A stretch of DNA of 64,000 bases from Mesorhizobium amorphae CCNWGS0123 (GCF_001686985.1 NZ_CP015318.1:5392001-5456000), one strand, 5' to 3'; counted from the first letter of the stretch, positions 39,051 through 48,125 are shown. A program made the numbers and translations. Notes: a model not told the origin generated them from the letters alone.

Positions 39051-40033
39051 TCAACCTCTCGCAGGCGGCTCCGTGGAAAAGGCAGCGATGATCGCCTCGA
39101 GCGACACATTCAGTGCGTTCGAAAAGGTCCTGCCCTTCTGCCAAATCGCAACGTAGTGATAGAGCGCGGACGGTTCCACCGGCTTTATTCCCAAGTGAAA
39201 CGCCGCGTATTCACGCGCGATGATCTCATTGGTTATCGAAATGTCTAGGCCAGCCGAAACGTATCCGGCTTCGTGACCGTTGCAATCGAATTCCACCATT
39301 ATGTCTGGTTCAACGCCGGCGAAGCGCAAGGCATTGAAGTTCATTTGGTGGGCGGCGAACTGGGGATCGATATCGATGATCATTTCGCCTGCCAGGTCGT
39401 GAGCCTCGATACAGGTCTGATTTGAGAAGCGATGGTCGGGATGAAAATGCATACGTTGCGCGCTGACCCAAGGGGCGCCCATTCAAACAGACTTGGGTCC
39501 AAGGGCAATCTCGAGATTCCAAGATCTGCCCGCCCAGCCAGGATGTGCTCGCCGATCTGCTCGTAGCTTCCAGAAATCGACCGCACATTCGACGCGGTCT
39601 TTGAGTGGATAGTCGCGACGACCTTAGGCAAGGTCACGAAACCGAAAACAGAAGGCGCGGCAATCGCGATCCGTTGCTTTTCCTCGTTCTTCATTGCGAA
39701 GATCGACGCTTCCAGCCGATCCAGGGACGTCAGGGCAAGTTCTACGTTTCGCAGGAGTTCCCAGGCTTCCTGCAAGGGAACGATGCGGTTGGCTGATCTC
39801 TTGAAGAGTGTGAGGCCGACCGTGGTCTCGAGTTGCTTCACATGTTGACTGACGGCCGGCTGGCTTATCCCGAGCGCTGCCGCCGCTCGCCTTGTCGAAC
39901 CGGCCCGCAACACTTCTCGGAAGACCTTCAGTTGACTCAACGTCTTCGCTACTTGCGGAGGTGCGACCAATGAGTGCCAGGTTAAAAATAGGGGGTTCGA
40001 GTCCACGTCGTTGGCCCCTTCAGAAAATCTCAT
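39051..40033 (-). pseudogene. LysR-family regulator split by a frameshift
   Basis: The first frame holds the HTH (SQLKVFREVLRAGSTRRAAA then ALGISQPAVSQHVKQLE) and half of the effector domain, up to SARNVCIFIP. The second frame resumes at HRFSNQTCIEAHDLAGEMII and ends AIIAAFSTEPPARG. One missing base near 39430-39440 would restore a ~310-residue LysR protein. The N-terminal codons run into copy B of the direct repeat, so the true start is also lost or displaced. It may have governed the adjacent cyclodeaminase remnant. Confidence 0.8.
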
Positions 40034-40160
40034 AAAAATCAGCCACTTAAGCGGTCGTTTTGGTGGGCCTGGGAGGACATATTAATATCATTGATTTTAT
40101 TGGCTTTTTCGTGGGCCAAAATCAGAAATCTTCCCGTATCGTTCCGTATGGTTCCGCGAC
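39991..40160 (+). repeat. ~170 bp imperfect direct repeat, copy B (att-like)
   Basis: It matches copy A (18764-18933) in orientation, length and internal spacing: GGGGGTTCGAGTCCA, 56 bp of diverged DNA, then a ~99 bp block including TTCGTGGGCCAAAATCAGAA and ATCTTCCCGTATCGTTCCG. The two copies bracket 21 kb. Copy B overlaps the 5' end of the LysR pseudogene. Confidence 0.6.
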
Positions 40161-40221
40161 CGACCTCGTCCAGTCGAATTTCACTGGCTTATGCACGCCC
40201 AGGAGAAGCCCTGAACTGAAG

Positions 40222-40521
40222 TCAGGGACCGCGCTCAGAAACGGGCAGCTTTTGATCAGCCCCGGCCAGTGGCGAAAAATCGGATTTGGCCAGCACCCCA
40301 GCTATCCTGGCAAAGCTGACAAATGCCTGTCGCGCCTGTTCGGTTGTCATCTGCCCGGCGATTGCGGCGTTGCAGCTCCTCACCGCGCAGCTGTATACCG
40401 GTCCCCGACGGGCCTTCGGCCATTGATTCAAGAATACGAGCGCCTCCCGCACCGAGTTGATGTCGTGTCTCACGTCACTGGTCTTAACCTGCACGGGGGC
40501 AAGGAAAGCCAGACTGGTCAT
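40222..40521 (-). CDS. DUF982 protein
   Basis: A 99-residue DUF982 protein. INSVREALVFLNQWPKARRG gives the V.EA..FL..WP..RRGP core, and CNAAIAGQMTTEQARQAFVS the C.AAL.G....E.AR.AF core. GGGAGG precedes the ATG at 40521. Function unknown; DUF982 genes are abundant in rhizobia. This is one of three copies around the heat-shock genes (also 42009-42353 and 45780-46142). Confidence 0.85.
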   Translation of the reverse strand: MTSLAFLAPVQVKTSDVRHDINSVREALVFLNQWPKARRGPVYSCAVRSCNAAIAGQMTTEQARQAFVSFARIAGVLAKSDFSPLAGADQKLPVSERGP

Positions 40522-40617
40522 TTGTTACCTCCCTGGGGTTGCAAGGTTGATTCAGCATCCCATGACGGCTCTTTCGTTGCGGCTGTTGGACTTCATTTGA
40601 CCATCCTCGCTATCTGC

Positions 40618-40648
40618 GAGGGCCGGGGCTCGACGAGCCCCGGCCCTC
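40618..40648 (-). terminator. Terminator-like hairpin after the Hsp20 operon
   Basis: GAGGGCCGGGGCT-CGACG-AGCCCCGGCCCTC is a perfect 13 bp stem, 11 bp after the stop of the second Hsp20 gene. There is no long T-tract, but the position and strength support a 3'-end function. Confidence 0.55.
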
Positions 40649-40659
40649 CTTTGCGACCG

Positions 40660-41169
40660 TCATTTGCTGTCATTGATTGCAATGCGCTTGGCGTTTGCCT
40701 GCGCCATTTTGGTCTTCGGCAGTGTCACGGTGAGCACACCGTTCCTGAACGTGGCCGCCACCTTGTCTTCTTCAACCTCACGGCCGAGACTGAAGCGCCG
40801 CTCAAAGCGCCCATAATAGCGTTCGCTGAACTGGCGGTCCTTGTCCTCGGTCTCTGCTTTCTTCTCGCCGCGAAGCGTCAGAACACCATCCTCCAGCATG
40901 ACCTCGATGTCGTTTTCGTCGAGGCCCGGGATTTCGGCCGTCACCCGGATTTCCACATCGGTTTCCGAGAACTCCACGCTTGGCCAAGTGCCGTTGAGAG
41001 GGGCCATGCGGCCAAGCACCGAAGGCGTGTCAAAACCGCGAAACACCTCGTCGAATAGGCGGTTGACATTGCGGTGCAGCGACAGGAACGGATCCATGTC
41101 GTTACTGCGATAAATGCTCGGTGCCTGGCTGCCGCCACGGCTCCAGGGAATTAAGTCACGTACGCTCAT
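40660..41169 (-). CDS. Hsp20 small heat-shock protein
   Basis: A 169-residue ATP-independent holdase. The alpha-crystallin domain runs from WPSVEFSETDVEIRVTAEIP through DGVLTLRGEKKAE to RNGVLTVTLPK, with the C-terminal KRIAI giving the I-x-I oligomerisation motif. The N-terminus (MSVRDLIPWSRGG) is of the class found next to IbpA-type genes in rhizobia. ATG at 41169 with AGGAGC upstream. It follows the IbpA-like gene by 73 bp and is probably cotranscribed under the ROSE element. Confidence 0.92.
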   Translation of the reverse strand: MSVRDLIPWSRGGSQAPSIYRSNDMDPFLSLHRNVNRLFDEVFRGFDTPSVLGRMAPLNGTWPSVEFSETDVEIRVTAEIPGLDENDIEVMLEDGVLTLRGEKKAETEDKDRQFSERYYGRFERRFSLGREVEEDKVAATFRNGVLTVTLPKTKMAQANAKRIAINDSK

Positions 41170-41242
41170 TTGTCCTGCTCCTTTCCGTATTTTTTGGGTC
41201 GCACCCGAATCCCACCCACGACAGGACGGGATCGGTGCAGGA

Positions 41243-41710
41243 TCAGGCCGCCGCGCTTTCAATGCGCTTGGAGGCCGCCTTCTTGTCGGTCTCGACATTG
41301 ATCGCGATGCGGCGCGGCTTCATCTCCTCGGGAATTTCCTTCTTGAGGTCGATGGTCAGCAGACCGTTTTCGAGCTTTGCCCCGACAATGGTCACATGAT
41401 CGGCCAATTCGAAGCGGCGCGCGAACGACCTCAGCGCCAAGCCATGATGGAGGTACTGAACCTCGTCGTTCTCTGTCTTGGCGCCGTCGATCACGAGCAT
41501 ATTTGGCTCCTGCGTGATCGTAAGCTCGTCTTCACCGAAACCGGCGACCGCGAGGACAATGCGGTAGGTGTCTTCGCCGAGCTTGGCGATATCGTAGGGC
41601 GGCCAGTTGTCCGCGCTGTGTGGTGGACTGGCGTTTTCGAGCAGGTTGAATATGCGGTCAAAGCCAATGCTCGACCGATAGAAGGGGGAAAAGTCCAGGT
41701 TCGTTCTCAT
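41243..41710 (-). CDS. IbpA-type Hsp20 small heat-shock protein
   Basis: A 155-residue protein of the IbpA class. It starts MRTNLDFSPFYRSSIGFDRI, continues YDIAKLGEDTYRIVLAVAGF and ends ENGLLTIDLKKEIPEEMKPR with the RRIAI motif. It binds unfolding proteins and hands them to DnaK and ClpB. The ATG at 41710 is preceded by AGGAGG that can be sequestered by a ROSE thermometer. It is the first gene of the Hsp20 pair. Confidence 0.93.
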   Translation of the reverse strand: MRTNLDFSPFYRSSIGFDRIFNLLENASPPHSADNWPPYDIAKLGEDTYRIVLAVAGFGEDELTITQEPNMLVIDGAKTENDEVQYLHHGLALRSFARRFELADHVTIVGAKLENGLLTIDLKKEIPEEMKPRRIAINVETDKKAASKRIESAAA

Positions 41711-41800
41711 AACTACATCCTCCTTGGAGCAACATAGATACGAGGGAACGCCAAGAAGCCCGGCGCTCCCTGACACATCGGCCCCTTGCGCGGCGACCGA
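41711..41800 (-). ncRNA. ROSE-type RNA thermometer in the 5' UTR
   Basis: Read on the minus strand, TTGCTCC-AA-GGAGGAT lies just before the ATG: the ROSE anti-SD element UUGCU (41732-41728) can fold onto the Shine-Dalgarno AGGAGG (41724-41719). The opposed G residues match the known G-G mismatch of ROSE hairpins. GC-rich dyads upstream (GGGAGCGCC, GGCGTTCCC) fit the upper helices. ROSE elements repress rhizobial small heat-shock genes at low temperature and melt on warming. A TTGACA at 41836-41831 is a likely -35 box. The upstream boundary is approximate. Confidence 0.75.
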
Positions 41801-41941
41801 CAAAGATGAGTTGGGAATCGATTTCGGCCGTGTCAAGAGCGACCACTAAAGCAGTTTCGCGACCGCCTTCGGATGGCAGGGTGGCAGGCTCTCCAGCGAA
41901 TGCCCCATCTACTTCGCAGGTATTTCGAACGGAGGAAAAGG

Positions 41942-42076
41942 ATGACTAAGACACGCCAAGACGTCGTCTCGGTCCTCGGATTCATAGAAGACGTGACGAT
42001 TGCGGAGATCATCGCGTCCGGTGCCTCGCTCGATGAATTGAGAGAGGCTGGGCCAAAAGATGGTCTACCTTGCTGA
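41942..42076 (+). CDS. Small protein, probably C-terminally truncated (44 aa)
   Basis: The product starts MTKTRQDVVSVLGFIEDVTI then AEIIASGASLDELREA and ends GPKDGLPC. It resembles a short rhizobial family in which the ELREA helix is followed by further conserved sequence; here it ends eight residues later, antisense to the DUF982 gene's 3' end. GGAGG and AAAAGG precede the ATG at 41942. Probably a deletion joined the two convergent 3' ends. Confidence 0.5.
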   Translation: MTKTRQDVVSVLGFIEDVTIAEIIASGASLDELREAGPKDGLPC

Positions 42077-42353
42077 TCTTCGGCCCTGTCATCCATGGCG
42101 GCGCTACGGGCACGTCCTCGATGACATCGACCCTGCGCGCCCAAGTCATAAAGGCCTTGTTCGCAGCCTCGACAGACTTCCGACCATCGTACGCCGAGTA
42201 GCACGCATCCGATGCTGCTGCGTGGAGGAGGCCGCGCCTTTCAACCGGCCATTCTTCCAGAAACTCTATCGCATCCATGACACACCCGATCTTTTGGACA
42301 ACATGGCCCTCGTCTTTTACGAAAACCGGCTGTTTGAACGTCGCACTTTCCAT
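42009..42353 (-). CDS. DUF982 protein, second copy
   Basis: A 114-residue DUF982 protein with the core IGCVMDAIEFLEEWPVERRG and KSVEAANKAFMTWARRVDVI. The ATG at 42353 has GGGAGG six bases upstream. The last ~25 residues are antisense to the truncated small gene at 41942-42076 and may not be native. A possible heat-shock sigma promoter lies 200 bp upstream. Confidence 0.8.
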   Translation of the reverse strand: MESATFKQPVFVKDEGHVVQKIGCVMDAIEFLEEWPVERRGLLHAAASDACYSAYDGRKSVEAANKAFMTWARRVDVIEDVPVAPPWMTGPKISKVDHLLAQPLSIHRARHRTR

Positions 42354-42550
42354 TGGTGACCTCCCTTCAAACCGAGGGGCAACTGAATCCTGCCTCGACG
42401 TGTGCGGCTTCCTGCAAACGATGCCGGCGAGCTTGGCGAACGCCACGGCAAACCGCGGCGGAAACGGGATTTTCAAAGAGCATCGTTTCCATGCGATCCT
42501 TCCGCTCCTGCTCAACTCGACATCCGGCAAGCCGCGCTGGACACATAAAA

Positions 42551-42579
42551 AGATTGGAAACGCCTCTTTTCAGTTCAAG
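42551..42579 (-). promoter_or_regulatory. Possible RpoH (sigma-32-like) promoter
   Basis: On the minus strand CTTGAA (42579-42574) is separated by 16 bases from CCAATCT (42557-42551), near the CTTGAA/CCCCAT-type heat-shock consensus. It would drive the DUF982 gene at 42353. Position within the heat-shock cluster is the main support. Confidence 0.3.
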
Positions 42580-42626
42580 GGGAGCGGACCCGGCGCCGGC
42601 TTTGAATTGTGAAGATGCCGTCTACG

Positions 42627-42693
42627 GCCTGCCATAGTGAATTTCCGCAGTTGTGAGACCCTTCATCTGCAGCCGGAATTCCCTGGTGACCAT
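42627..42693 (-). pseudogene. Usg protein, N-terminal fragment
   Basis: With AGGAGA upstream, the ATG at 42693 opens MVTREFRLQMKGLTTAEIHY, the start of the Usg family, but homology ends there and a TAG follows three codons later. The intact protein is about 90 residues. It lies 9 bp downstream of the 119-residue gene on the same strand. Confidence 0.65.
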
Positions 42694-42702
42694 GCGTCTC
42701 TC

Positions 42703-43062
42703 CTATCGCGCGCGTTCAGGCATCAGTCTTTGCGGGCGATCTCGGGCCCGCCGTTCCTTGAAGTCACAGCCTGCCTCGGCGCGACTATCGTCCAGTCGGC
42801 GAAGTGCATCCATGACGGCGTCAAAGGTTACCGGGCTCGCAGCACCCGGTGGTTTTCGCAGCGTAGGCATGGAGTCGACGGCGCAAGCATCAGAAGCCCA
42901 TGAGGCAAGAATGGCGCGCTTTTCCTGAATGTCGAGCGTGCGGTCGCCCACCACCTCATCGGGGTGGCTAAAGTGCCGCGCCGGGAACAGCAGGCGGTCA
43001 AGCGAAGGGTCAGAGGTTTCAGGGGTGATCGAGGGGATGTTCTTTGACAAGTTTCGTTCCAT
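42703..43062 (-). CDS. Conserved rhizobial hypothetical protein (119 aa)
   Basis: The core reads LLFPARHFSHPDEVVGDRTL, EKRAILASWASDACAV and LRKPPGAASPVTFDAVMDAL. Proteins with this LD..EKRAIL.SWASDACAV pattern are common in rhizobia, often near small heat-shock genes; function unknown. The ATG at 43062 has GGAG nine bases upstream. It is divergent from groES. Confidence 0.7.
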   Translation of the reverse strand: MERNLSKNIPSITPETSDPSLDRLLFPARHFSHPDEVVGDRTLDIQEKRAILASWASDACAVDSMPTLRKPPGAASPVTFDAVMDALRRLDDSRAEAGCDFKERRARDRPQRLMPERAR

Positions 43063-43219
43063 CGATAGTCTCCGCTTCCTAACAATCTCCTTGGCATCGT
43101 TGGTGTTGCAGTGACCCTTTTCGGGGCTCCAACCGCAAAAAAATTTCGTGGAGTTCGGGCCGAATTTCAAGACCTATAAATCGCGCGCCCTGGCAAAATA
43201 GCTTCATGAATTCATGTTG

Positions 43220-43246
43220 CTAGCACTCTGAAATGCCGAGTGCCAA
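43220..43246 (+). promoter_or_regulatory. CIRCE element (HrcA operator) upstream of groES
   Basis: CTAGCACTC-N9-GAGTGCCAA matches the CIRCE consensus TTAGCACTC-N9-GAGTGCTAA at 16 of 18 positions. HrcA binds CIRCE and represses chaperonin operons until heat shock. It lies 157 bp upstream of the groES start. A 12 bp palindrome CATGAATTCATG (43205-43216) lies just upstream. Confidence 0.9.
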
Positions 43247-43403
43247 AATTTTTTCAGCGACCTCTTGAAACTCGAAAAATGCAAAACTAGGTCGATATGC
43301 GTGCGATGCCTGAAGAAGGGTCGCGGCACCTCTGCACCTGCCCGATATTGCCGGTCCGGTGTGGAGGAACCTCAAGAATCTGTTTGTCCTGAAGGAGAAC
43401 GAC

Positions 43404-43718
43404 ATGACGTTCCGTCCATTGCACGACCGTATCCTGGTTCGCCGCATCGAGGCCGAGGAGAAGACGGCCGGCGGCATCATCATTCCCGACACTGCCAAGG
43501 AAAAGCCGCAGGAGGGCGAAGTGATCGCCATCGGCCCGGGCGCGCGCGACGAAAGTGGCAAGCTCACGCCACTCGACGTCAAGGTCGGCGACCGCATCTT
43601 GTTCGGCAAATGGTCCGGCACTGAGATCAAGCTCAACGGCGAGGACCTGCTGATCATGAAGGAAAGCGACGTGATGGGCGTGATCGAGCAGACCGCGGCG
43701 GTCAAGAAGGCCGCCTGA
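43404..43718 (+). CDS. groES: Co-chaperonin GroES
   Basis: A 104-residue GroES. It begins MTFRPLHDRILVRRIEAEEK, carries the mobile loop TAGGIIIPDTAKEKP that docks on GroEL, and has GPGARDESGKLTPLDVKVGD and LLIMKESDVMGVIE. It caps the GroEL ring during ATP-driven folding. The start at 43404 was chosen from homology and an upstream GAAGGAGAA. It lies 60 bp upstream of groEL under the CIRCE element. Confidence 0.97.
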   Translation: MTFRPLHDRILVRRIEAEEKTAGGIIIPDTAKEKPQEGEVIAIGPGARDESGKLTPLDVKVGDRILFGKWSGTEIKLNGEDLLIMKESDVMGVIEQTAAVKKAA

Positions 43719-43778
43719 CCGAGGCTCTGGTGCAACCGCAATCCAGTCAATGAACCTGCCTACTGAAGGAGTGATCCA

Positions 43779-45407
<1,629 letters not shown>

Positions 45408-45421
45408 GGAAACGCAGCGGT

Positions 45422-45449
45422 GTCCGCGCTCCATGGAGCGCGGACTTTT
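45422..45449 (+). terminator. Rho-independent terminator after groEL
   Basis: GTCCGCGCTCCA-TGGAGCGCGGAC is a perfect 24-base palindrome followed by TTTT, starting 15 bp after the groEL stop. Confidence 0.85.
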
Positions 45450-45476
45450 CCGACATAGGGTGAGGCCATCAACGTG

Positions 45477-45698
45477 ATGAAACTAGACGTTATCCCGCCG
45501 CCCTCGCGCGCGGCCACCGACCTGAACTACGAAGCGGATCTGAAAACCGCGCTGGATCCAATCCTTTTGGAACTCCTTGACCAGGCGGAACACGCAGGTT
45601 GGGATCGGCGCAAAGCAGCATACACGGTGATGTTTCTGGCCGCGCGGAACCTCACCGACAGCAAAGGCCCCCCTGGAAACGGGAGTTCGACAGGCTAG
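45477..45698 (+). CDS. Small hypothetical protein (73 aa)
   Basis: The product contains LNYEADLKTALDPILLELLD then QAEHAGWDRRKAAYTVMFLA and ends RNLTDSKGPPGNGSSTG. The DP.L..LLD.AE.AGWDR..AA pattern is known from small rhizobial proteins near stress genes. The ATG at 45477 directly follows an in-frame GTG. Function unknown. Confidence 0.6.
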   Translation: MKLDVIPPPSRAATDLNYEADLKTALDPILLELLDQAEHAGWDRRKAAYTVMFLAARNLTDSKGPPGNGSSTG

Positions 45699-45779
45699 GG
45701 CGCTGCGAACGCGACCTTTCACGGTGCCGTGGCGAGGCTTCCGAGCGACTCAACTAACACCACGTGAACGGAGGAAAAC

Positions 45780-46142
45780 ATGCAACACAATCAATTTCAG
45801 CATCCAGTGAGGGTGCTCGTGGGTCTTGGGTTTCCGACCGACATTCAAAACGTAAAAGACGCCTTCGTCCTGCTGGATGAATGGCTGCCATCGAAGCGGA
45901 ACGCTGCTCATGGCGTCGCGCTCAATGCCTGTCGGGCAGCCCTCGCCGGCGAAGTGGATCCCGAAACCGCTCGCAGCACGTTTGTTGCGTTCGCCCGCCG
46001 CATGGATTTGCTAGTACCGGCCGCAGGGGACATCGTCGCGGCCAGAGCAGCCGGCGCATTCGGAGCCTCTTTGGGAAACCCCTACAAGCCGATCTTTGTA
46101 TCTGATCGACATGGCCTATCTGGAGGCCAGGGACAGGGCTGA
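45780..46142 (+). CDS. DUF982 protein, third copy
   Basis: A 120-residue DUF982 protein with IQNVKDAFVLLDEWLPSKRN and CRAALAGEVDPETARSTFVA. GGAGGAAAAC precedes the ATG at 45780. Its last ~17 residues (FVSDRHGLSGGQGQG) are read out of frame from DNA that in another frame encodes LYLIDMAYLEARDRAETV, so the native 3' end seems to have been lost by fusion. Confidence 0.8.
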   Translation: MQHNQFQHPVRVLVGLGFPTDIQNVKDAFVLLDEWLPSKRNAAHGVALNACRAALAGEVDPETARSTFVAFARRMDLLVPAAGDIVAARAAGAFGASLGNPYKPIFVSDRHGLSGGQGQG

Positions 46143-46152
46143 AACAGTCTAA
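46096..46152 (+). pseudogene. 3' fragment of a small gene related to 50050-50325
   Basis: The frame LYLIDMAYLEARDRAETV-stop matches TYLIDIAYLETSDRLKQ in the product of 50050-50325. Only the last 18 codons remain, overlapping the DUF982 3' end in another frame. In both copies a conserved hairpin follows within 20-30 bp. Confidence 0.6.
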
Positions 46153-46165
46153 GAAAGAAAAAAGA

Positions 46166-46199
46166 GGCCCGCGCCACGGAGGGACCGATGACGCGGGCC
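46166..46199 (-). terminator. Conserved-loop hairpin, copy 1
   Basis: GGCCCGCG (46166-46173) pairs with CGCGGGCC (46192-46199). Read on the minus strand, the loop holds TCGGTCCCTCCG and the stem is followed by TCTTTTTTC, an intrinsic-terminator form. It lies 87 bp downstream of the DUF768 gene at 46286-46492. The same stem and loop recur at 50213-50244 and, degenerate, at 52635-52660. Confidence 0.6.
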
Positions 46200-46285
46200 G
46201 CAGCAGGCTGCTCGGCGCGGCGCGCTCCAGGCGCGGCGCGAGCGTCCGTTGTGTAGCACGCCTCAGAGGCTATAGCGGAGCTGCG

Positions 46286-46492
46286 TCAGTCAGCCATGCG
46301 TGGGCGGTGGTAATGAACCACGGCGGCGAGGATGGTTTCATAGACGCTACCCGTGCCCGTCTCTTCCGCGATTTCTTCCCCCTCAATTCCCAGCTTTTCC
46401 GCATCAGCAAACAATTTGGCGGTCGCCTTGCCCGCAGACATGACGTCGGCGCCGACGAGGTCTGGCACGTTGTCGACCAGCCACCGTTCCAA
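46286..46492 (-). CDS. DUF768 protein, start uncertain
   Basis: A 68-residue product LERWLVDNVPDLVGADVMSA...AEKLGIEGEEIAEETGTGSV...YETILAAVVHYH matches DUF768, a Mesorhizobium-enriched family, and its relative at 52227-52448. The usual start (M..RG.DFL..W) is lost: codons for RDFLERW follow an in-frame TGA, leaving only a TTG at 46492. It may be a weakly expressed or inactivated gene. Confidence 0.6.
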   Translation of the reverse strand: MERWLVDNVPDLVGADVMSAGKATAKLFADAEKLGIEGEEIAEETGTGSVYETILAAVVHYHRPRMAD

Positions 46493-46557
46493 AAAGTCTC
46501 TTCAGTTCGAGCGTCAGGTTCCCGCCGAAGGGCTAATCCAATTTGAGGGCGCCCGAA

Positions 46558-46692
46558 CACCGTCGTTTTGCCAAGTAGCAGCGAAGATTGACCGGCCTAT
46601 AACCTCGCCAGCCGGCCAGCCTAGCCGGCTAGGCCCGGCGGCCGAACCCCGCCCCCAGCCCCAGCCCCGGCCGCTGGGCCGCTGGGCCGCTG
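46558..46692 (+). repeat. ~130 bp GC-rich direct repeat, copy 1
   Basis: The segment runs from CCGTCGTTTTGCCAAGTAG through ATAACCTCGCCAGCCGGC and AGGCCCGGCGGCCGAACCCC to GGGCCGCTGG. It matches 48354-48482 in the same orientation. Strong internal dyads (GCCGGC, CCGGCGG) suggest a foldable element. Together the copies flank the RiPP-like, DUF1236 and glycine-rich secreted protein genes. Confidence 0.6.
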
Positions 46693-46719
46693 GAAACAGC
46701 TATCGGCAATTCAGTCGGT

Positions 46720-46880
46720 TCAGTACTTGAAGGGCAAATTCCAGGAGATGGATGACGTGACAGGGGCCATCTCGATTTCAGAACCACTGACATAGTTACG
46801 GCCCGAAATAGCGACCTGAGCGTCAAGTCGCGGAGCTTCTCCCGCTTCACAAGCGTGGGCTTTTGGTAGCCCTTTTTCAT
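46720..46880 (-). pseudogene. RiPP-like precursor peptide, frameshifted
   Basis: From the ATG at 46880 the product starts MKKGYQKPTLVKREKLRDLT, the leader form (Y..P.L.KRE.L...T) of putative RiPP/lasso-like precursors. In the adjacent frame the DNA continues DAQVAISGRNYVSGSEIEMA...SSISWNLPFKY and ends at TGA 46720-46722. A shift of about two bases after LRD would join leader and tail into a ~53-residue peptide. No maturation enzyme is in the window. Confidence 0.45.
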
Positions 46881-46951
46881 TTGCGCCGCCCCTGCTCTTG
46901 TTTGAAAGCCCGCCACCCATGTCGGTGCGGCGGGCCTTCGAAGCGCTTGGC

Positions 46952-47251
46952 TCAGTCGTAGACTTTGATGATGGTGCGGGTGTCCGGATCGACGACGACT
47001 GTTCGGTTGTCGATCACGGTGTAGCGGTATTTCACATTGGGGACTTCACGAAGCTCGACCGTATCCGGGAGAGCCGTGCCGACGTTGAGCTCCACGCCAG
47101 GAAGCTTCACTGAAGCCAAGGGCTGCTTCTTCACATATTCCCGAATGACTGTTTCCTGTTCCGGCTGGATGACCACCGTGTCGGCGGCCGCCGCGCCGAT
47201 ACCGGCGAGCAACAAAAACCCAGCTGCGGCTGCGGTGAGATGCATTCTCAT
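46952..47251 (-). CDS. Exported DUF1236 protein
   Basis: A 99-residue protein with signal peptide MRMHLTAAAAGFLLLAGIGA cleaved after AAA. The DUF1236 core reads EQETVIREYVKKQPLASVKL...LPDTVELREVPNVKYRYTVI then RTVVVDPDTRTIIKVYD. It should be periplasmic or outer-membrane associated; function unknown. AGGAGGAAACT gives a strong ribosome binding site. Confidence 0.9.
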   Translation of the reverse strand: MRMHLTAAAAGFLLLAGIGAAAADTVVIQPEQETVIREYVKKQPLASVKLPGVELNVGTALPDTVELREVPNVKYRYTVIDNRTVVVDPDTRTIIKVYD

Positions 47252-47402
47252 AGTTTCCTCCTAGTGGTGTGTTGCGCCAGACGACATCGCCTTCACGCCA
47301 GAGCTGACCCAACGCCAGGCATTTGTGAACGTTCCCGGGCTGGGCCTTCGGTCGGAATGGGTGTGACTTTGGTGTGCGCAAGATGGTAGGCCGCCTGCCT
47401 TG

Positions 47403-48125
47403 CTATATCACTGCGGTGACCCTGCCCGCCGCATCGAGGCGACAGCCGATTCGCGCCTGCCGGCCTTCGATGACGCCTTGTCTTGCGTAGTCTATTCGCA
47501 CCTCGATTGGCGCTGTGAGTGTACCCCGACGTTGATGCAAGGCACCTGCGCTTACCGCGTGAACACGGACGGCGCCAAGCGGCGTCGCAGCGGACATGAT
47601 CGCCGCGCGGCAGGCTTGCACGACTGCAGCTGGCGTACCGGGTCTCGCTTTCAGTGGTGGTCCCAGAGATCCAATGGGATGCCCCTTGGTGAACCCACCC
47701 TCGCCGGCTTTGGAAGGTCTGAGGACGGGCGGCAGGACGATCGATTGCCTGGCGGTCTTCGCAGAGGCAGTGGCTGTGGTGACTGCGGCCGGGCTACCGG
47801 GAGCGGTAGCCGATCCGTTTTCGGCGGACGGATCGTCGCCCACACCGATACCCGTCGAAAGGCCTCCGCTTGTGTCACCGACGTTGCCGCTGGCAACGCC
47901 TGCGTCGAGCGATCCGTTACCTGCGCCGACCGAAGCTCCAACGTTTGCTCCGCCTACACCGTCGGCGCTCGTGCCCACCCCCACAGATCCGCCTTGCGAA
48001 CCGCCGCTCAATCCAGCACCGACTCCGAGACCGCCGACCTTACCGCCTATACCTGTGTCAAGAGCCAAGGCGGGCCCGATTGCGATCCCCATAAACGCGG
48101 CTGCGACGTACTTTTTCATTGTCAT
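47403..48125 (-). CDS. Glycine-rich exported protein (240 aa)
   Basis: Signal peptide MTMKKYVAAAFMGIAIGPAL cleaved near ALA. A ~90-residue low-complexity region follows (GGKVGGLGVGAGLSGGSQGG, GVGTSADGVGGANVGASVGA). The C-terminal domain reads LKARPGTPAAVVQACRAAIM...PLGAVRVHAVSAG...IEVRIDYARQGVIEGRQARI. GGAGGATT lies 11-12 bases upstream of the ATG at 48125; the internal ATG at 48119 is an alternative. Probably a cell-envelope protein; no named family recognised. Confidence 0.75.
   Translation of the reverse strand: MTMKKYVAAAFMGIAIGPALALDTGIGGKVGGLGVGAGLSGGSQGGSVGVGTSADGVGGANVGASVGAGNGSLDAGVASGNVGDTSGGLSTGIGVGDDPSAENGSATAPGSPAAVTTATASAKTARQSIVLPPVLRPSKAGEGGFTKGHPIGSLGPPLKARPGTPAAVVQACRAAIMSAATPLGAVRVHAVSAGALHQRRGTLTAPIEVRIDYARQGVIEGRQARIGCRLDAAGRVTAVI

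Noticed and set aside
40060..41058. 332-codon plus-strand ORF
   Set aside because: It is antisense to a DUF982 gene and an Hsp20 gene, both with clear domains and ribosome binding sites.
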